From Pseudomonas sp. MYb118 (lineage in GTDB: Bacteria > Pseudomonadota > Gammaproteobacteria > Pseudomonadales > Pseudomonadaceae), in NCBI RefSeq assembly GCF_040947875.1, contig NZ_JBFRXN010000002.1:2046001-2110000 (forward strand): 64,000 nt of DNA. Reading direction: 5' to 3'. The stretch's first letter is position 1, and the number at the start of each line of letters is the position of its first letter. Position numbers and translations under genes: made by a program. Of this stretch, positions 56,176 through 64,000 are shown piece after piece. A model generated the notes under the pieces. It saw only the letters and a list, made by a program, of their open reading frames with translations. It did not search any database and had not been told where the DNA came from.

Positions 56176-56971
56176 GGTTCTGAGTTTCAAACAAGGCCGC
56201 GTGCCGCTGCTGATCAGCATGCCCCACGCTGGCGTACGCCTGACCCCGGCGGTCGAGGCCGGGCTGATCGCCGACGCGAAAAGCCTGCCGGACACCGACT
56301 GGCACATCCCGACCCTGTACGACTTCGCCAACGAACTGGGCGCCAGCACCCTGGCCGCCGAGTATTCGCGCTTTGTCATCGACCTGAACCGCCCCTCGGA
56401 CGACAAACCGTTGTACGCCGGCGCGACCACGGGTCTGTACCCCTCGACTCTGTTCGATGGTATTGCCCTGTTCCGCGAGGGCATGGAGCCTACGAAGGCC
56501 GAGCGCGCGACGTACCTTGAGCAGGTGTGGACGCCGTATCACCAGACCCTGCAGAACGAACTGGCACGGCTCAAGGCCGAGTTCGGCTATGCGCTGCTGT
56601 TTGACGCGCACTCGATCCGCACGATCATCCCGCACCTGTTCGACGGCAAGCTGCCGGACTTCAACCTCGGCACCTTCAACGGCGCCAGTTGCGATCCGCA
56701 GTTGGCGACGCAACTGGAAGCGATCTGTGCACGGCACCCCAACTACACCCACGTGCTCAACGGCCGCTTCAAGGGTGGCCACATCACCCGGCATTACGGC
56801 AACCCGGCGGACAACATCCACGCGGTGCAACTGGAGCTGGGCCAGTGCACCTACATGGAAGAGTTCGAACCGTTCCGCTACCGCCCGGACCTGGCGGCAC
56901 CGACCCAGGTGGTGCTCAAGGAATTGTTGCAAGGGTTGCTGGCCTGGGGGCAAGAGCACTACAAGGCCTGA
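56168..56971 (+). CDS. hutG: N-formylglutamate deformylase HutG
   Basis: A 267-residue zinc hydrolase that cuts N-formyl-glutamate to glutamate and formate, the last step of this hut route. The [10 protein letters not shown] start, [12 protein letters not shown] and [10 protein letters not shown] with [19 protein letters not shown] carry the metal and substrate residues. The start is GTG 56168 inside the end of hutI; the longer upstream frame overlaps hutI too far. Its length equals the P. putida enzyme. Confidence 0.95.
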   Translation: MDKVLSFKQGRVPLLISMPHAGVRLTPAVEAGLIADAKSLPDTDWHIPTLYDFANELGASTLAAEYSRFVIDLNRPSDDKPLYAGATTGLYPSTLFDGIALFREGMEPTKAERATYLEQVWTPYHQTLQNELARLKAEFGYALLFDAHSIRTIIPHLFDGKLPDFNLGTFNGASCDPQLATQLEAICARHPNYTHVLNGRFKGGHITRHYGNPADNIHAVQLELGQCTYMEEFEPFRYRPDLAAPTQVVLKELLQGLLAWGQEHYKA

Positions 56972-57284
56972 TTCCTGGGCCTGATGGGCTGGCCCATCGC
57001 GAGCAGGCACTGTTGATGTTGGATGTGCCGGCCTCATCGCGAGCAAGCTCGCTCCTACAGGGATTTCTGGTGTTTGCACAATTTGTGTTGCAACACCGCC
57101 CCCCTGTGGGAGCGAGCCTGCTCGCGATTGCGATCTAATGGCACTCCAGTCAAAAACAGTCGCCACCGTGCAAATCTCGGTCGCCACTGTTCACTTTTAC
57201 CTCTCGTCTGCTGCGTAATGTTCTGCGCACGGTGCACAAAGACACCGAGCCCATAACAATCTTCTGCCGCACGAGAACGCCTCC
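56972..57284. other. 313-bp gap after the hut operon with REP elements
   Basis: It holds a truncated REP (ATCGCGAGCAGGC, 56996-57008) and a complete REP pair (57036-57128). The rest, about 150 bp before the next gene, presumably carries its promoter, but I see no clear -35/-10 or sigma-54 element. Confidence 0.6.
57036..57128. repeat. REP pair, outward orientation
   Basis: ATCGCGAGCAAGCTCGCTCC(TACA) and TGTGGGAGCGAGCCTGCTCG(CGAT), 45 bp apart. Confidence 0.92.
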
Positions 57285-58241
57285 ATGACAAGCATCAACG
57301 CTCTGTTTACCCGCTGTCTCCTGATCCTCTGCGGTACCGCTCTGTTGAGTACTCCTGTCCTGGCCATTGACGACGCGTCCTGCAAGACCGTGCGTATGGG
57401 TGTGGTCAACTGGACCGATGTCATCGCCACCAGCGGCGTGGCCGATGTGCTGCTCAATGGCCTGGGTTACGAAAGCAAGCAGACCAGCGCCGTGCAGCAG
57501 ATCATCTTCGCCGGCATCCGCGACAAGCGTCTCGATATCTTCCTCGGTTACTGGAAACCGGCGATGGACAAGAACATCGCCCCGTTCCTCGAAGCCAAGC
57601 AGGTCCGGGTCATGGCCAAGCCGAGCCTGGCCGATGCCCAGGCCACCCTCGCGGTGCCGGACTACGTGGCGGCTGCGGGCCTGAAGACCTTTGCCGACAT
57701 CGCAAAATTCAAGGATCAGCTCGGCGGCAAAATCTACGGCATCGAGCCGGGCAGTGGTGCCAACACCACGATCAAGACCATGATCGAAACCAACCACTTC
57801 GGCCTCAAGGATTTCAAACTGATCGAGTCCGGTGAAGCCGGCATGCTCGCCGCCGTTCAACGGGCGGTGAACCGCAAGGAGTTCGTGGTGTTCGTCGGCT
57901 GGACCCCGCACCCGATGAACATCAACATGAACATCGCCTACCTGACCGGCAGCGAAGATGTCTATGGGCCGAACGAAGGCGCGGCCACCGTATCCACGGT
58001 GACTTCGCCGGACTACGCCGAGCGTTGCCCGAACGTGAATCGACTGCTGGAAAACCTCACGTTCACCGCCGCCCAGGAAAGCCAGTTGATGGTGCCGATC
58101 ATGGAGCGCCAGACCGCGCAGGATGTCGCCAGGAAATGGCTGCGTGAGCATCCCGAGGACCTTCAGCGCTGGCTGGCCGGGGTCAGCAGTTTCGATGGCA
58201 AGGACGGCGTCGCCACGGTTCAGGCCAGTTTGAACAACTGA
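57285..58241 (+). CDS. Quaternary-amine (choline/carnitine/betaine) ABC substrate-binding protein, orphan
   Basis: A 318-residue exported protein with a signal peptide (about 1-27) and the OpuAC-type fold of choline- and carnitine-binding proteins. The segments MGVVNWTDVIATSGVADVLL, LDIFLGYWKPAMD and FVVFVGWTPHPMN supply Trp/Tyr residues for a cation cage. No permease or ATPase is next to it, as for several Pseudomonas SBPs that share one core transporter (Cbc-type). It resembles CaiX/ChoX proteins in pattern. The next gene, an esterase, follows after 19 bp, so the pair may handle an acylated quaternary amine. The ligand is inferred. Confidence 0.82.
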   Translation: MTSINALFTRCLLILCGTALLSTPVLAIDDASCKTVRMGVVNWTDVIATSGVADVLLNGLGYESKQTSAVQQIIFAGIRDKRLDIFLGYWKPAMDKNIAPFLEAKQVRVMAKPSLADAQATLAVPDYVAAAGLKTFADIAKFKDQLGGKIYGIEPGSGANTTIKTMIETNHFGLKDFKLIESGEAGMLAAVQRAVNRKEFVVFVGWTPHPMNINMNIAYLTGSEDVYGPNEGAATVSTVTSPDYAERCPNVNRLLENLTFTAAQESQLMVPIMERQTAQDVARKWLREHPEDLQRWLAGVSSFDGKDGVATVQASLNN

Positions 58242-58260
58242 CGACGGAGGTTCGCGGCTG

Positions 58261-59187
58261 ATGGCTTGTTATCCGCTTTCCGAGCAGATGATGGCGTTCG
58301 TGCAGAAGACCCTCAGCTTCAACAGCGCCGACACCAGCCTCGCCGCTATGCGCGAGGCCTACAGCGCGATGTGCCGGGCGTTTACCCCGCAGCGTCCGGC
58401 CGGGTTGTACGTGGTCGACTTCGAACTGGCCGGCGTGCGGGTACGCGCGTATCAGCCGCCGCTGTCGTCACCGCCTGAGGGTGATCCCTGTGTGTTGTAC
58501 CTGCACGGCGGCGGGTGGGTGGTGGGGGACCTGGATTCCCATGACTTCATCTGTGCCGAACTGGCGTCGACGCTGAATACGCTGGTGATCGCCGTCGATT
58601 ACCGACTGGCGCCGGAGCATCCCTACCCGGCGGGGTTTCACGACTGCCTGAGTGTCTGGCGTGCGCTGCGAGCCGGGCCGTTCCATCTCGACCCCGAACG
58701 CACGCTGGTGGCCGGCGACAGTGCCGGTGGCAATCTTGCCGCCGCCTTGTGCCTGGCCCTGCGCGCTGCCGGCGAGCCAATGCCGGCGGCTCAGGTGCTG
58801 ATCTATCCGGGGCTGGGCGGTGATCGTCGCCTGCCGTCACGCAGCGAATGCAGCGACGCGCCGTTGCTCAGCAGTCGCGATGTCGAGGATTACCACGCGT
58901 TGTACCTGGGCGCGCGCGCACCCTGCGCCCAGGCCATGCCACTGCTGGCCGACGACTTCAGCGGCCTGCCACCGGCCTTGATTGCCGTGGCGCAGTTCGA
59001 TCCCCTGCGCGATGACGGCGTGCACTACGCCGAACGGCTGACGGCGGCGGGTGTCGCCACGACGCTGTATTACGGTGAGGGGTTGGTGCACGGTTGCCTG
59101 CGCGGGCGCGGCAGGGTGGCCGAAGTCGACGCGCTGTATGAAACCCTGCTCGGTTATCTGGCAAAAAAACTGACGACAGAACTCTGA
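58261..59187 (+). CDS. Alpha/beta hydrolase (HSL-type esterase)
   Basis: A 308-residue hydrolase of the hormone-sensitive-lipase class: oxyanion motif YLHGGGWVVGD near residue 82, nucleophile VAGDSAGGNLAA (Ser near 155), aspartate in QFDPLRDDG and histidine in GLVHGCLRG. There is no signal peptide, so it acts in the cytoplasm. It is co-directional with the quaternary-amine SBP 19 bp upstream. P. aeruginosa has an acylcarnitine hydrolase of this type near caiX, which suggests an acyl-carnitine or acyl-choline substrate here; this is only inference. Confidence 0.83.
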   Translation: MACYPLSEQMMAFVQKTLSFNSADTSLAAMREAYSAMCRAFTPQRPAGLYVVDFELAGVRVRAYQPPLSSPPEGDPCVLYLHGGGWVVGDLDSHDFICAELASTLNTLVIAVDYRLAPEHPYPAGFHDCLSVWRALRAGPFHLDPERTLVAGDSAGGNLAAALCLALRAAGEPMPAAQVLIYPGLGGDRRLPSRSECSDAPLLSSRDVEDYHALYLGARAPCAQAMPLLADDFSGLPPALIAVAQFDPLRDDGVHYAERLTAAGVATTLYYGEGLVHGCLRGRGRVAEVDALYETLLGYLAKKLTTEL

Positions 59188-59291
59188 CTCAGCAAGGGCA
59201 TGCTCATTGACGTAATTCGGGTTTATGATGCCGGACGGCAGAATCATAGAAGTCCCCCCAGGGATGACCTCGACCCCTTACGGAGTGCGCA

Positions 59292-60263
59292 ATGCAGACT
59301 TTGTACCCGCAGATCAAACCCTACGCCCGGCACGATCTGGCTGTCGATGAAACCCACACCCTGTACGTCGACGAAAGCGGCTCACCGGAAGGTTTGCCGG
59401 TGGTGTTTCTCCATGGCGGCCCAGGTTCTGGGTGCGATGCACAGAGTCGCTGCTTCTTTGATCCCAACCTGTACCGCATCGTCACCTTCGACCAGCGCGG
59501 TTGCGGTCGCTCCACCCCGCACGCCAGCCTGGAAAACAACACGACCTGGGATCTGGTGGCTGACCTGGAGCGGATTCGCCTGCACCTGGGTATCGACAAA
59601 TGGGTGGTGTTCGGCGGTTCCTGGGGTTCGACCCTGGCGCTGGCGTATGCGCAAACCCATCCCGAGCGCGTCCACGGCCTGATCCTGCGTGGGATTTTCC
59701 TGTCCCGCGAGCAGGATATTCACTGGATGTACCAGGAGGGCGCCAGCCGCCTGTTCCCCGATTACTGGCAGGACTACATCGCACCGATCCCGCCGGAAGA
59801 GCGTGGCGACCTGCTCAACGCGTTCCACAAGCGTCTGACCGGTAACGATCAGATCGCCCAGATGCACACGGCCAAAGCCTGGTCCACCTGGGAAGGCCGG
59901 ATCGCCACCCTGCGTCCGAACCCGGTGGTCGTCGAGCGCTTCACCGAACCGCAGCGTGCGCTGTCGATTGCCCGCATCGAATGCCACTACTTCGTCAACC
60001 ACTCGTTCCTCGAAGACAACCAACTGATCCGCGACATGGACAAGATCGCCCATTTGCCCGGCGTGATCATCCATGGCCGCTACGACGCGATCTGCCCGAT
60101 TGATAACGCCTGGGCCTTGCACCAGAGCTGGCCGAACAGCGAATTGCAGATCATCCGCGAAGCCGGCCACGTGGCGTCCGAACCCGGCATCACCGATGCA
60201 CTGGTGCGCGCCGCCGACCAGATGGCCCGGCGCCTGCTCAACCTGTCTCCCGAAGAAGCATGA
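59292..60263 (+). CDS. pip: Proline iminopeptidase
   Basis: A 323-residue alpha/beta hydrolase (family S33) that removes N-terminal proline. Motifs: [13 protein letters not shown] (oxyanion region near 38), [15 protein letters not shown], nucleophile [18 protein letters not shown] (Ser about 112), aspartate in [10 protein letters not shown] and histidine in [11 protein letters not shown]. It overlaps dtd by 4 bp; pip-dtd-opgGH is a conserved Pseudomonas order. Confidence 0.95.
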   Translation: MQTLYPQIKPYARHDLAVDETHTLYVDESGSPEGLPVVFLHGGPGSGCDAQSRCFFDPNLYRIVTFDQRGCGRSTPHASLENNTTWDLVADLERIRLHLGIDKWVVFGGSWGSTLALAYAQTHPERVHGLILRGIFLSREQDIHWMYQEGASRLFPDYWQDYIAPIPPEERGDLLNAFHKRLTGNDQIAQMHTAKAWSTWEGRIATLRPNPVVVERFTEPQRALSIARIECHYFVNHSFLEDNQLIRDMDKIAHLPGVIIHGRYDAICPIDNAWALHQSWPNSELQIIREAGHVASEPGITDALVRAADQMARRLLNLSPEEA

Positions 60264-60697
60264 AGGGCCTGCTGCAGCGCGTGCGGGGCGCGCGCGTCGA
60301 GGTCGCCGGGGAAATAGTCGGCGCGGTGGACCAGGGTTTGCTGGTACTGGTGGCGGTGGAGCCCGAGGATACTCGGGCCAGCGCCGACAAACTTCTGCAT
60401 AAGCTGCTTAACTATCGGGTGTTCAGCGACGCCGAGGGCAAGATGAACCTGTCCCTGGCTGACGTCGGTGGCGGGTTGCTCCTGGTCTCGCAGTTCACCC
60501 TGGCCGCGGACACCAAAAGCGGGTTGCGCCCGAGTTTTTCCACCGCCGCCCCTCCGGCGCTGGGCGAAGAACTTTTCGACTATCTGCTGGAGAGCGCGAA
60601 ACAGGTGCATGGCACTGTGGCATCAGGTAGATTCGGCGCGGATATGCAGGTGCACCTGGTCAATGATGGCCCGGTAACCTTCCTGTTACAGACTTGA
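60260..60697 (+). CDS. dtd: D-aminoacyl-tRNA deacylase Dtd
   Basis: A 145-residue enzyme that removes D-amino acids from mischarged tRNA. Family motifs are [19 protein letters not shown], with the SQFT/S site near residue 76, and the [13 protein letters not shown]-terminus (the cis-Gly-Pro loop GP is present). The start ATG overlaps the pip stop (ATGA). Confidence 0.95.
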   Translation: MKGLLQRVRGARVEVAGEIVGAVDQGLLVLVAVEPEDTRASADKLLHKLLNYRVFSDAEGKMNLSLADVGGGLLLVSQFTLAADTKSGLRPSFSTAAPPALGEELFDYLLESAKQVHGTVASGRFGADMQVHLVNDGPVTFLLQT

Positions 60698-60865
60698 AAG
60701 CGCCTGAAACATCTTTTTAAGGGCTTTTCGACTGAAAACAGGGCTTTTTCGCGATAAATACTTTGTTGCACCTGATGCGTTGTAACGCGGCCTGCTAGAT
60801 AATCGCGCGCTACGCGGATCGGCGTTCGTTGGTCCATTTTGACTTAGGTAGAGACTTGTCCAGGA

Positions 60866-60894
60866 CCTGTTGGGGAATCATTTAGCCCCACAGG
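60866..60894 (+). promoter_or_regulatory. Stem-loop in the opgG leader overlapping a ribosome site
   Basis: CCTGTTGGGG (60866-60875) pairs with CCCCACAGG (60886-60894) around AATCATTTAG with one bulge. The 3' side includes the first bases of AGGAG (60892-60896), the ribosome site of an 8-codon ORF. It could mask that site. Confidence 0.5.
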
Positions 60895-60904
60895 AGTCGG
60901 AACA

Positions 60905-60931
60905 ATGCTCGCCAACCTGGCGTATAGATAG
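60905..60931 (+). CDS. Possible 8-residue leader ORF (MLANLAYR) before opgG
   Basis: ATG at 60905 has a strong AGGAG 8 nt upstream, reads MLANLAYR and stops at TAG 60929-60931, 42 nt before the opgG start. Very short ORFs arise by chance, but the ribosome site and the preceding hairpin make translation plausible. It is not a known leader to me. Confidence 0.3.
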   Translation: MLANLAYR

Positions 60932-60973
60932 CTGGCCGTTGGTTTATTGATCTGTTTTCGGCGAGGGTTGCTC

Positions 60974-62800
60974 GTGATTGTTAGTCCGTGTATTGCACCA
61001 AAATTGTCTGCCAAACGGTTGCGTAGCGCTCTGGTAGCGGGTTCTGCCCTGCTTTGCCTGCTCAGCGCCGGCCAGCTTTGGGCATTCAGTCTGGATGATG
61101 TGTCGGCCAAGGCAAAAGAGCTGGCCGGACAGAAATACGAAGCCCCGCGCAGTAACCTGCCGAACGAATTCCGCGAAATGAAATTCGCGGATTACCAGAA
61201 GATTCGTTTCCGCACCGAAAAAGCCGAATGGGCCGATCAGAAGAACCCGTTCAAGCTGTCGTTCTATCACCAGGGTATGCACTTCGATACGCCGGTGAAA
61301 ATCAACGAAATCACGGCTAACACCGTCGAAGAGATCAAATACGACCCGAGTCGTTTCGATTTCGGCGACCTGCAGTTCGACCCCAAGGCCACTGAAAAAC
61401 TCGGCTATGCCGGTTTCCGTGTGCTGTACCCGGTCAACAAGGCCGACAAGCAAGACGAAATCATGACCATGCTCGGCGCGAGTTACTTCCGCGTTGTCGG
61501 CAAGGGTCACGTGTATGGTTTGTCCGCTCGCGGCATGGCCATCGACACCGCCTTGCCGTCCGGTGAAGAATTCCCGCGTTTCCGCGAGTTCTGGGTGCAA
61601 CAGCCAAAGCCAGGCGACAAGCACCTGGTGATCTTCGCCCTGCTGGATTCGCCTCGCGCTACCGGTGCCTACCGCCTGACCCTGCGTCCGGGCAGCGACA
61701 CCATCGTCGACGTCAAGGCGCAGGTGTTCCTGCGTGACCGCGTCGGCAAACTCGGCATCGCCCCGCTGACCAGCATGTTCCTGTTCGGCGCCAACCAGCC
61801 GTCCAAAGTCCTCAACTACCGCCGCGAGCTGCACGATTCCAGCGGCCTGGCGATCCATGCCGGCAACGGCGAGTGGATCTGGCGTCCGCTGAACAACCCG
61901 AAACACCTGGCGGTAAGCAACTTCTCGGTAGAGAACCCGCGTGGCTTCGGCTTGCTGCAACGTGGCCGCGACTTCAGCCACTACGAAGACCTCGACGACC
62001 GCTACGACAAGCGTCCAAGCGCCTGGATCGAGCCGAAAGGCGACTGGGGCAAGGGCACCGTCGATCTGGTCGAGATTCCGACCGCGGATGAAACCAACGA
62101 CAATATCGTGGCCTTCTGGAGCCCGGAAACCCTGCCGGATCCAGGCAAGCCGCTCGAGTTCGGCTACCGCATGCACTGGACCATGGACGAAGCGGCGTTG
62201 CACTCGCCGGACAGCGCCTGGGTCAGCCAGACCCTGAAGTCCACCGGTGACGTCAAGCAATCCAACCTGATCCGCCAGCCAGACGGCAGCGTTGCCTATC
62301 TGGTGGATTTCGAAGGCCCGTCCCTGGCGGCCTTGCCTCCTGACGCGGACGTGCGCAGTCAGGTCAGCGTCGGCGACAACGCCGAACTGGTCGAAAACAG
62401 CGTGCGCTACAACCCCGAGACCAAGGGCTGGCGCCTGACCCTGCGCCTGAAGATCAAGGATCCGGGCAAGTCCACAGAAATGCGTGCGGCTCTGGTACAG
62501 AGCATCGTCACGCCTGACCTGGCCAAAACCTCGCTTCCGGCGTCGAACTCCTCCGTGGCCAAGGCTGACAAGGTCGCTGCCAAGCAGGCGGAGAAAGTCG
62601 AGAAAGCCGAGAAGGATGCGAAGGCTGCCGAAGCCAAACCGGCCGACGCCAAGCCAGCCACCGATGCCAAGGACAAGGCGAACAACAATGACGCGCAGCA
62701 GCCAGCAGCTGCCGACGCGGCCCCAGCCACACCGGAATCGGCACCGACTGAAGAAGTCCTGACCGAGACCTGGAGCTACCAGTTGCCTGCCGATGAGTAA
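60974..62800 (+). CDS. opgG: Osmoregulated periplasmic glucan biosynthesis protein OpgG (MdoG)
   Basis: A 608-residue periplasmic protein needed to build and release beta-glucans (OPG). A signal peptide (about 18-42, [21 protein letters not shown]) precedes [21 protein letters not shown], the family N-terminus. The beta-sandwich catalytic domain (about 45-380) contains [20 protein letters not shown]; the Ig-like domain follows. The C-terminus has an Ala/Lys-rich tail (about 530-595) longer than in E. coli. The start is GTG 60974 with GGCGAGGG upstream; an in-frame ATT/ATG 60947 start is less good. opgH overlaps by 8 bp. Confidence 0.94.
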   Translation: MIVSPCIAPKLSAKRLRSALVAGSALLCLLSAGQLWAFSLDDVSAKAKELAGQKYEAPRSNLPNEFREMKFADYQKIRFRTEKAEWADQKNPFKLSFYHQGMHFDTPVKINEITANTVEEIKYDPSRFDFGDLQFDPKATEKLGYAGFRVLYPVNKADKQDEIMTMLGASYFRVVGKGHVYGLSARGMAIDTALPSGEEFPRFREFWVQQPKPGDKHLVIFALLDSPRATGAYRLTLRPGSDTIVDVKAQVFLRDRVGKLGIAPLTSMFLFGANQPSKVLNYRRELHDSSGLAIHAGNGEWIWRPLNNPKHLAVSNFSVENPRGFGLLQRGRDFSHYEDLDDRYDKRPSAWIEPKGDWGKGTVDLVEIPTADETNDNIVAFWSPETLPDPGKPLEFGYRMHWTMDEAALHSPDSAWVSQTLKSTGDVKQSNLIRQPDGSVAYLVDFEGPSLAALPPDADVRSQVSVGDNAELVENSVRYNPETKGWRLTLRLKIKDPGKSTEMRAALVQSIVTPDLAKTSLPASNSSVAKADKVAAKQAEKVEKAEKDAKAAEAKPADAKPATDAKDKANNNDAQQPAAADAAPATPESAPTEEVLTETWSYQLPADE

Positions 62801-64000
62801 TCCTCAAGTACAGCCAGAATCGCTCTCGGAGTATCTGGCCCATCTACCGATGACCGACCAGCAGCGCGCGGAACTCGCGGGCTGCCAGTCCTTCAGCGAA
62901 CTGCATGAACGTCTTTCGTCTTCGACGTTCGACGCGCCCACCGACGCCGCCCAGGCGTCGGTGGGCAAACGCCTGACCCTGAGCACTGCCGAAGAACTGC
63001 GCGAAGCGGAAATGCTGGTGCTCGACGCCAGCGGCCGGGTTTGCCTCAAGGCGACCCCACCGATTCGCCGGACCAAAGTCGTGCCGGAGCCGTGGCGCAC
63101 CAACATTCTGGTGCGCGGCTGGCGTCGCCTGACCGGTCGCACCAACCCGCCGAAGCCGCCGAAGGACGCGAACGTCCTGCCGGCCGCGCGCTGGCGCACG
63201 GTGGGTTCGATCCGTCGCTACATCCTGCTGCTGTTGATGCTGGGCCAGACCATCGTGGCCGGTTGGTATATGAAAGGCATCATGCCTTACCAGGGCTGGT
63301 CCTTCGTCGACCTCAACGAAGTCCTGCACCAACCGTTCTTGCAAACGGCGACGCAAGTGCTGCCGTATGCGCTGCAAACCAGCATCCTGATCATGTTCGG
63401 GATTCTGTTCTGCTGGGTGTCGGCCGGTTTCTGGACCGCCCTGATGGGCTTCCTTGAACTGCTCACCGGTCACGATAAATACCGGATCTCCGGTAAAAGT
63501 GCCGGCAACGAGCCGATTCCAAAAGACGCGCGCACCGCACTGGTGATGCCGATCTGCAACGAAGACGTGCCGCGTGTGTTCGCCGGCCTGCGTGCGACTT
63601 TCGAGTCGGTGGCAGCCACCGGTGACCTGGACCGCTTCGACTTCTTCGTGCTCAGCGACAGTAACGATGCCGACATCTGCGTCGCCGAACAGCAGGCCTG
63701 GCTGGACGTCTGCCGTGAGGCCAAGGGCTTCGGCAAGATCTTCTATCGCCGCCGTCGCCGTCGCGTCAAACGCAAGAGCGGTAACCTCGACGACTTCTGC
63801 CGTCGCTGGGGCGGTGACTACAAGTACATGGTCGTGCTCGACGCCGACTCGGTCATGAGCGGCGAGTGCCTGACCAGCCTGGTGCGCCTGATGGAAGCCA
63901 CGCCGGACGCCGGGATCATCCAGACCGCGCCGCGTGCCTCGGGCATGGACACCCTGTATGCGCGCATGCAGCAGTTCGCCACCCGTGTCTATGGTCCGTT
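62793..64000 (+). CDS. opgH: Glucan glucosyltransferase OpgH (MdoH), 5' part
   Basis: The first 402 codons are in the window and the gene runs off the right edge. OpgH is the inner-membrane family 2 glycosyltransferase that makes the beta-1,2 glucan backbone. The visible part has a cytoplasmic N-terminus ([19 protein letters not shown]), two membrane segments (about 147-163 and 185-215), then the GT2 domain: [31 protein letters not shown] and the metal-binding [14 protein letters not shown]. The frame is continuous with no frameshift. It starts 8 bp inside opgG, so the two are coupled. Confidence 0.96.
   Translation, partial: MSNPQVQPESLSEYLAHLPMTDQQRAELAGCQSFSELHERLSSSTFDAPTDAAQASVGKRLTLSTAEELREAEMLVLDASGRVCLKATPPIRRTKVVPEPWRTNILVRGWRRLTGRTNPPKPPKDANVLPAARWRTVGSIRRYILLLLMLGQTIVAGWYMKGIMPYQGWSFVDLNEVLHQPFLQTATQVLPYALQTSILIMFGILFCWVSAGFWTALMGFLELLTGHDKYRISGKSAGNEPIPKDARTALVMPICNEDVPRVFAGLRATFESVAATGDLDRFDFFVLSDSNDADICVAEQQAWLDVCREAKGFGKIFYRRRRRRVKRKSGNLDDFCRRWGGDYKYMVVLDADSVMSGECLTSLVRLMEATPDAGIIQTAPRASGMDTLYARMQQFATRVYGP

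Noticed and set aside
6497..57128. Repeated inverted elements considered as CRISPR
   Set aside because: The repeats are scattered singly or in inverted pairs between genes, not in regular direct arrays with unique spacers, and there is no cas gene.
59207..59229. TTGACG...TATGAT as a promoter for pip
   Set aside because: The spacer is only 11 bp, too short for sigma-70.
1..64000. Mobile islands or prophage
   Set aside because: No integrase, transposase, phage gene or direct-repeat boundary was found. The tRNA-Phe gene is not followed by a duplicated 3' end or integrase.

Overview
This 64 kb window is chromosomal core DNA from a Pseudomonas of the P. fluorescens group. The evidence is the high GC content, gene orders shared with other pseudomonads (yggX-mutY-asmA; gpmI-envC-ctpA-yibQ beside yibN-grxC-secB; ntrBC; the long hut cluster; pip-dtd-opgGH), and about fifteen intergenic REP/REPIN hairpins built on the GGAGCGRGCYTGCYCGCGA core. 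I see no prophage, transposase, integron or CRISPR. Almost all long antisense reading frames are shadows of real genes.

Layout. 1-4.6 kb: end of a cut-off gene, tRNA-Phe, then yggX, mutY and an AsmA protein on the minus strand and a PanZ-like GNAT protein. 4.8-6.4 kb: an OFA-type MFS transporter. 6.7-9.8 kb: hisB-hisH-(DUF2164)-hisA-hisF. 9.9-16.1 kb: a solute-binding protein, then on the minus strand yibQ-like deacetylase, ctpA, envC and gpmI. 16.2-18.4 kb: yibN-like rhodanese, grxC, secB, trmL and a small membrane protein. 18.4-24.5 kb is a nitrogen-control block: a nrsZ-type small RNA with a sigma-54 promoter, ntrC, ntrB, two DUF4124 proteins and glnA. 24.9-28.3 kb: thiI and typA. 28.5-37 kb: a duplicated calcium-loop protein, YkgJ, glgP and a DUF2339/DUF3999 membrane pair. 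37.3-42 kb: fbp, DUF924, an amino-acid-type chemoreceptor and two lipoproteins. 42.1-57 kb: the hut region (hutF; hutCD; hutU, an NCS1 transporter, hutXWV, two hutH paralogues, hutI, hutG). 57.3-64 kb: an orphan betaine-type binding protein, an esterase, pip, dtd, opgG and the start of opgH.

How the genes connect. The hut genes form the five-step histidine route: HutH, HutU, HutI, HutF and HutG convert histidine through urocanate to glutamate, formate and ammonia. They are under HutC (operators visible at hutF/hutC and at hutU) and probably sigma-54 activators (CbrB/NtrC). ntrBC, glnA and the nrsZ RNA carry NtrC-like sites and sigma-54 elements, so the window holds both a nitrogen-source pathway and part of its global control.

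The most interesting signal is the first HutH paralogue (51678-53201). It lacks exactly the Ala-Ser-Gly triad that forms the MIO electrophile of histidase and also a catalytic tyrosine, while keeping the rest of the fold. It sits directly after a betaine-family ABC transporter. I propose that it eliminates trimethylamine from a histidine betaine (hercynine or ergothioneine-like) rather than ammonia from histidine. Other points worth checking are the modular nrsZ RNA, a REP subfamily with a conserved 15-nt insertion in only one arm, a hairpin plus 8-codon ORF in the opgG leader, and a calcium-loop protein made of two tandem copies of one domain.
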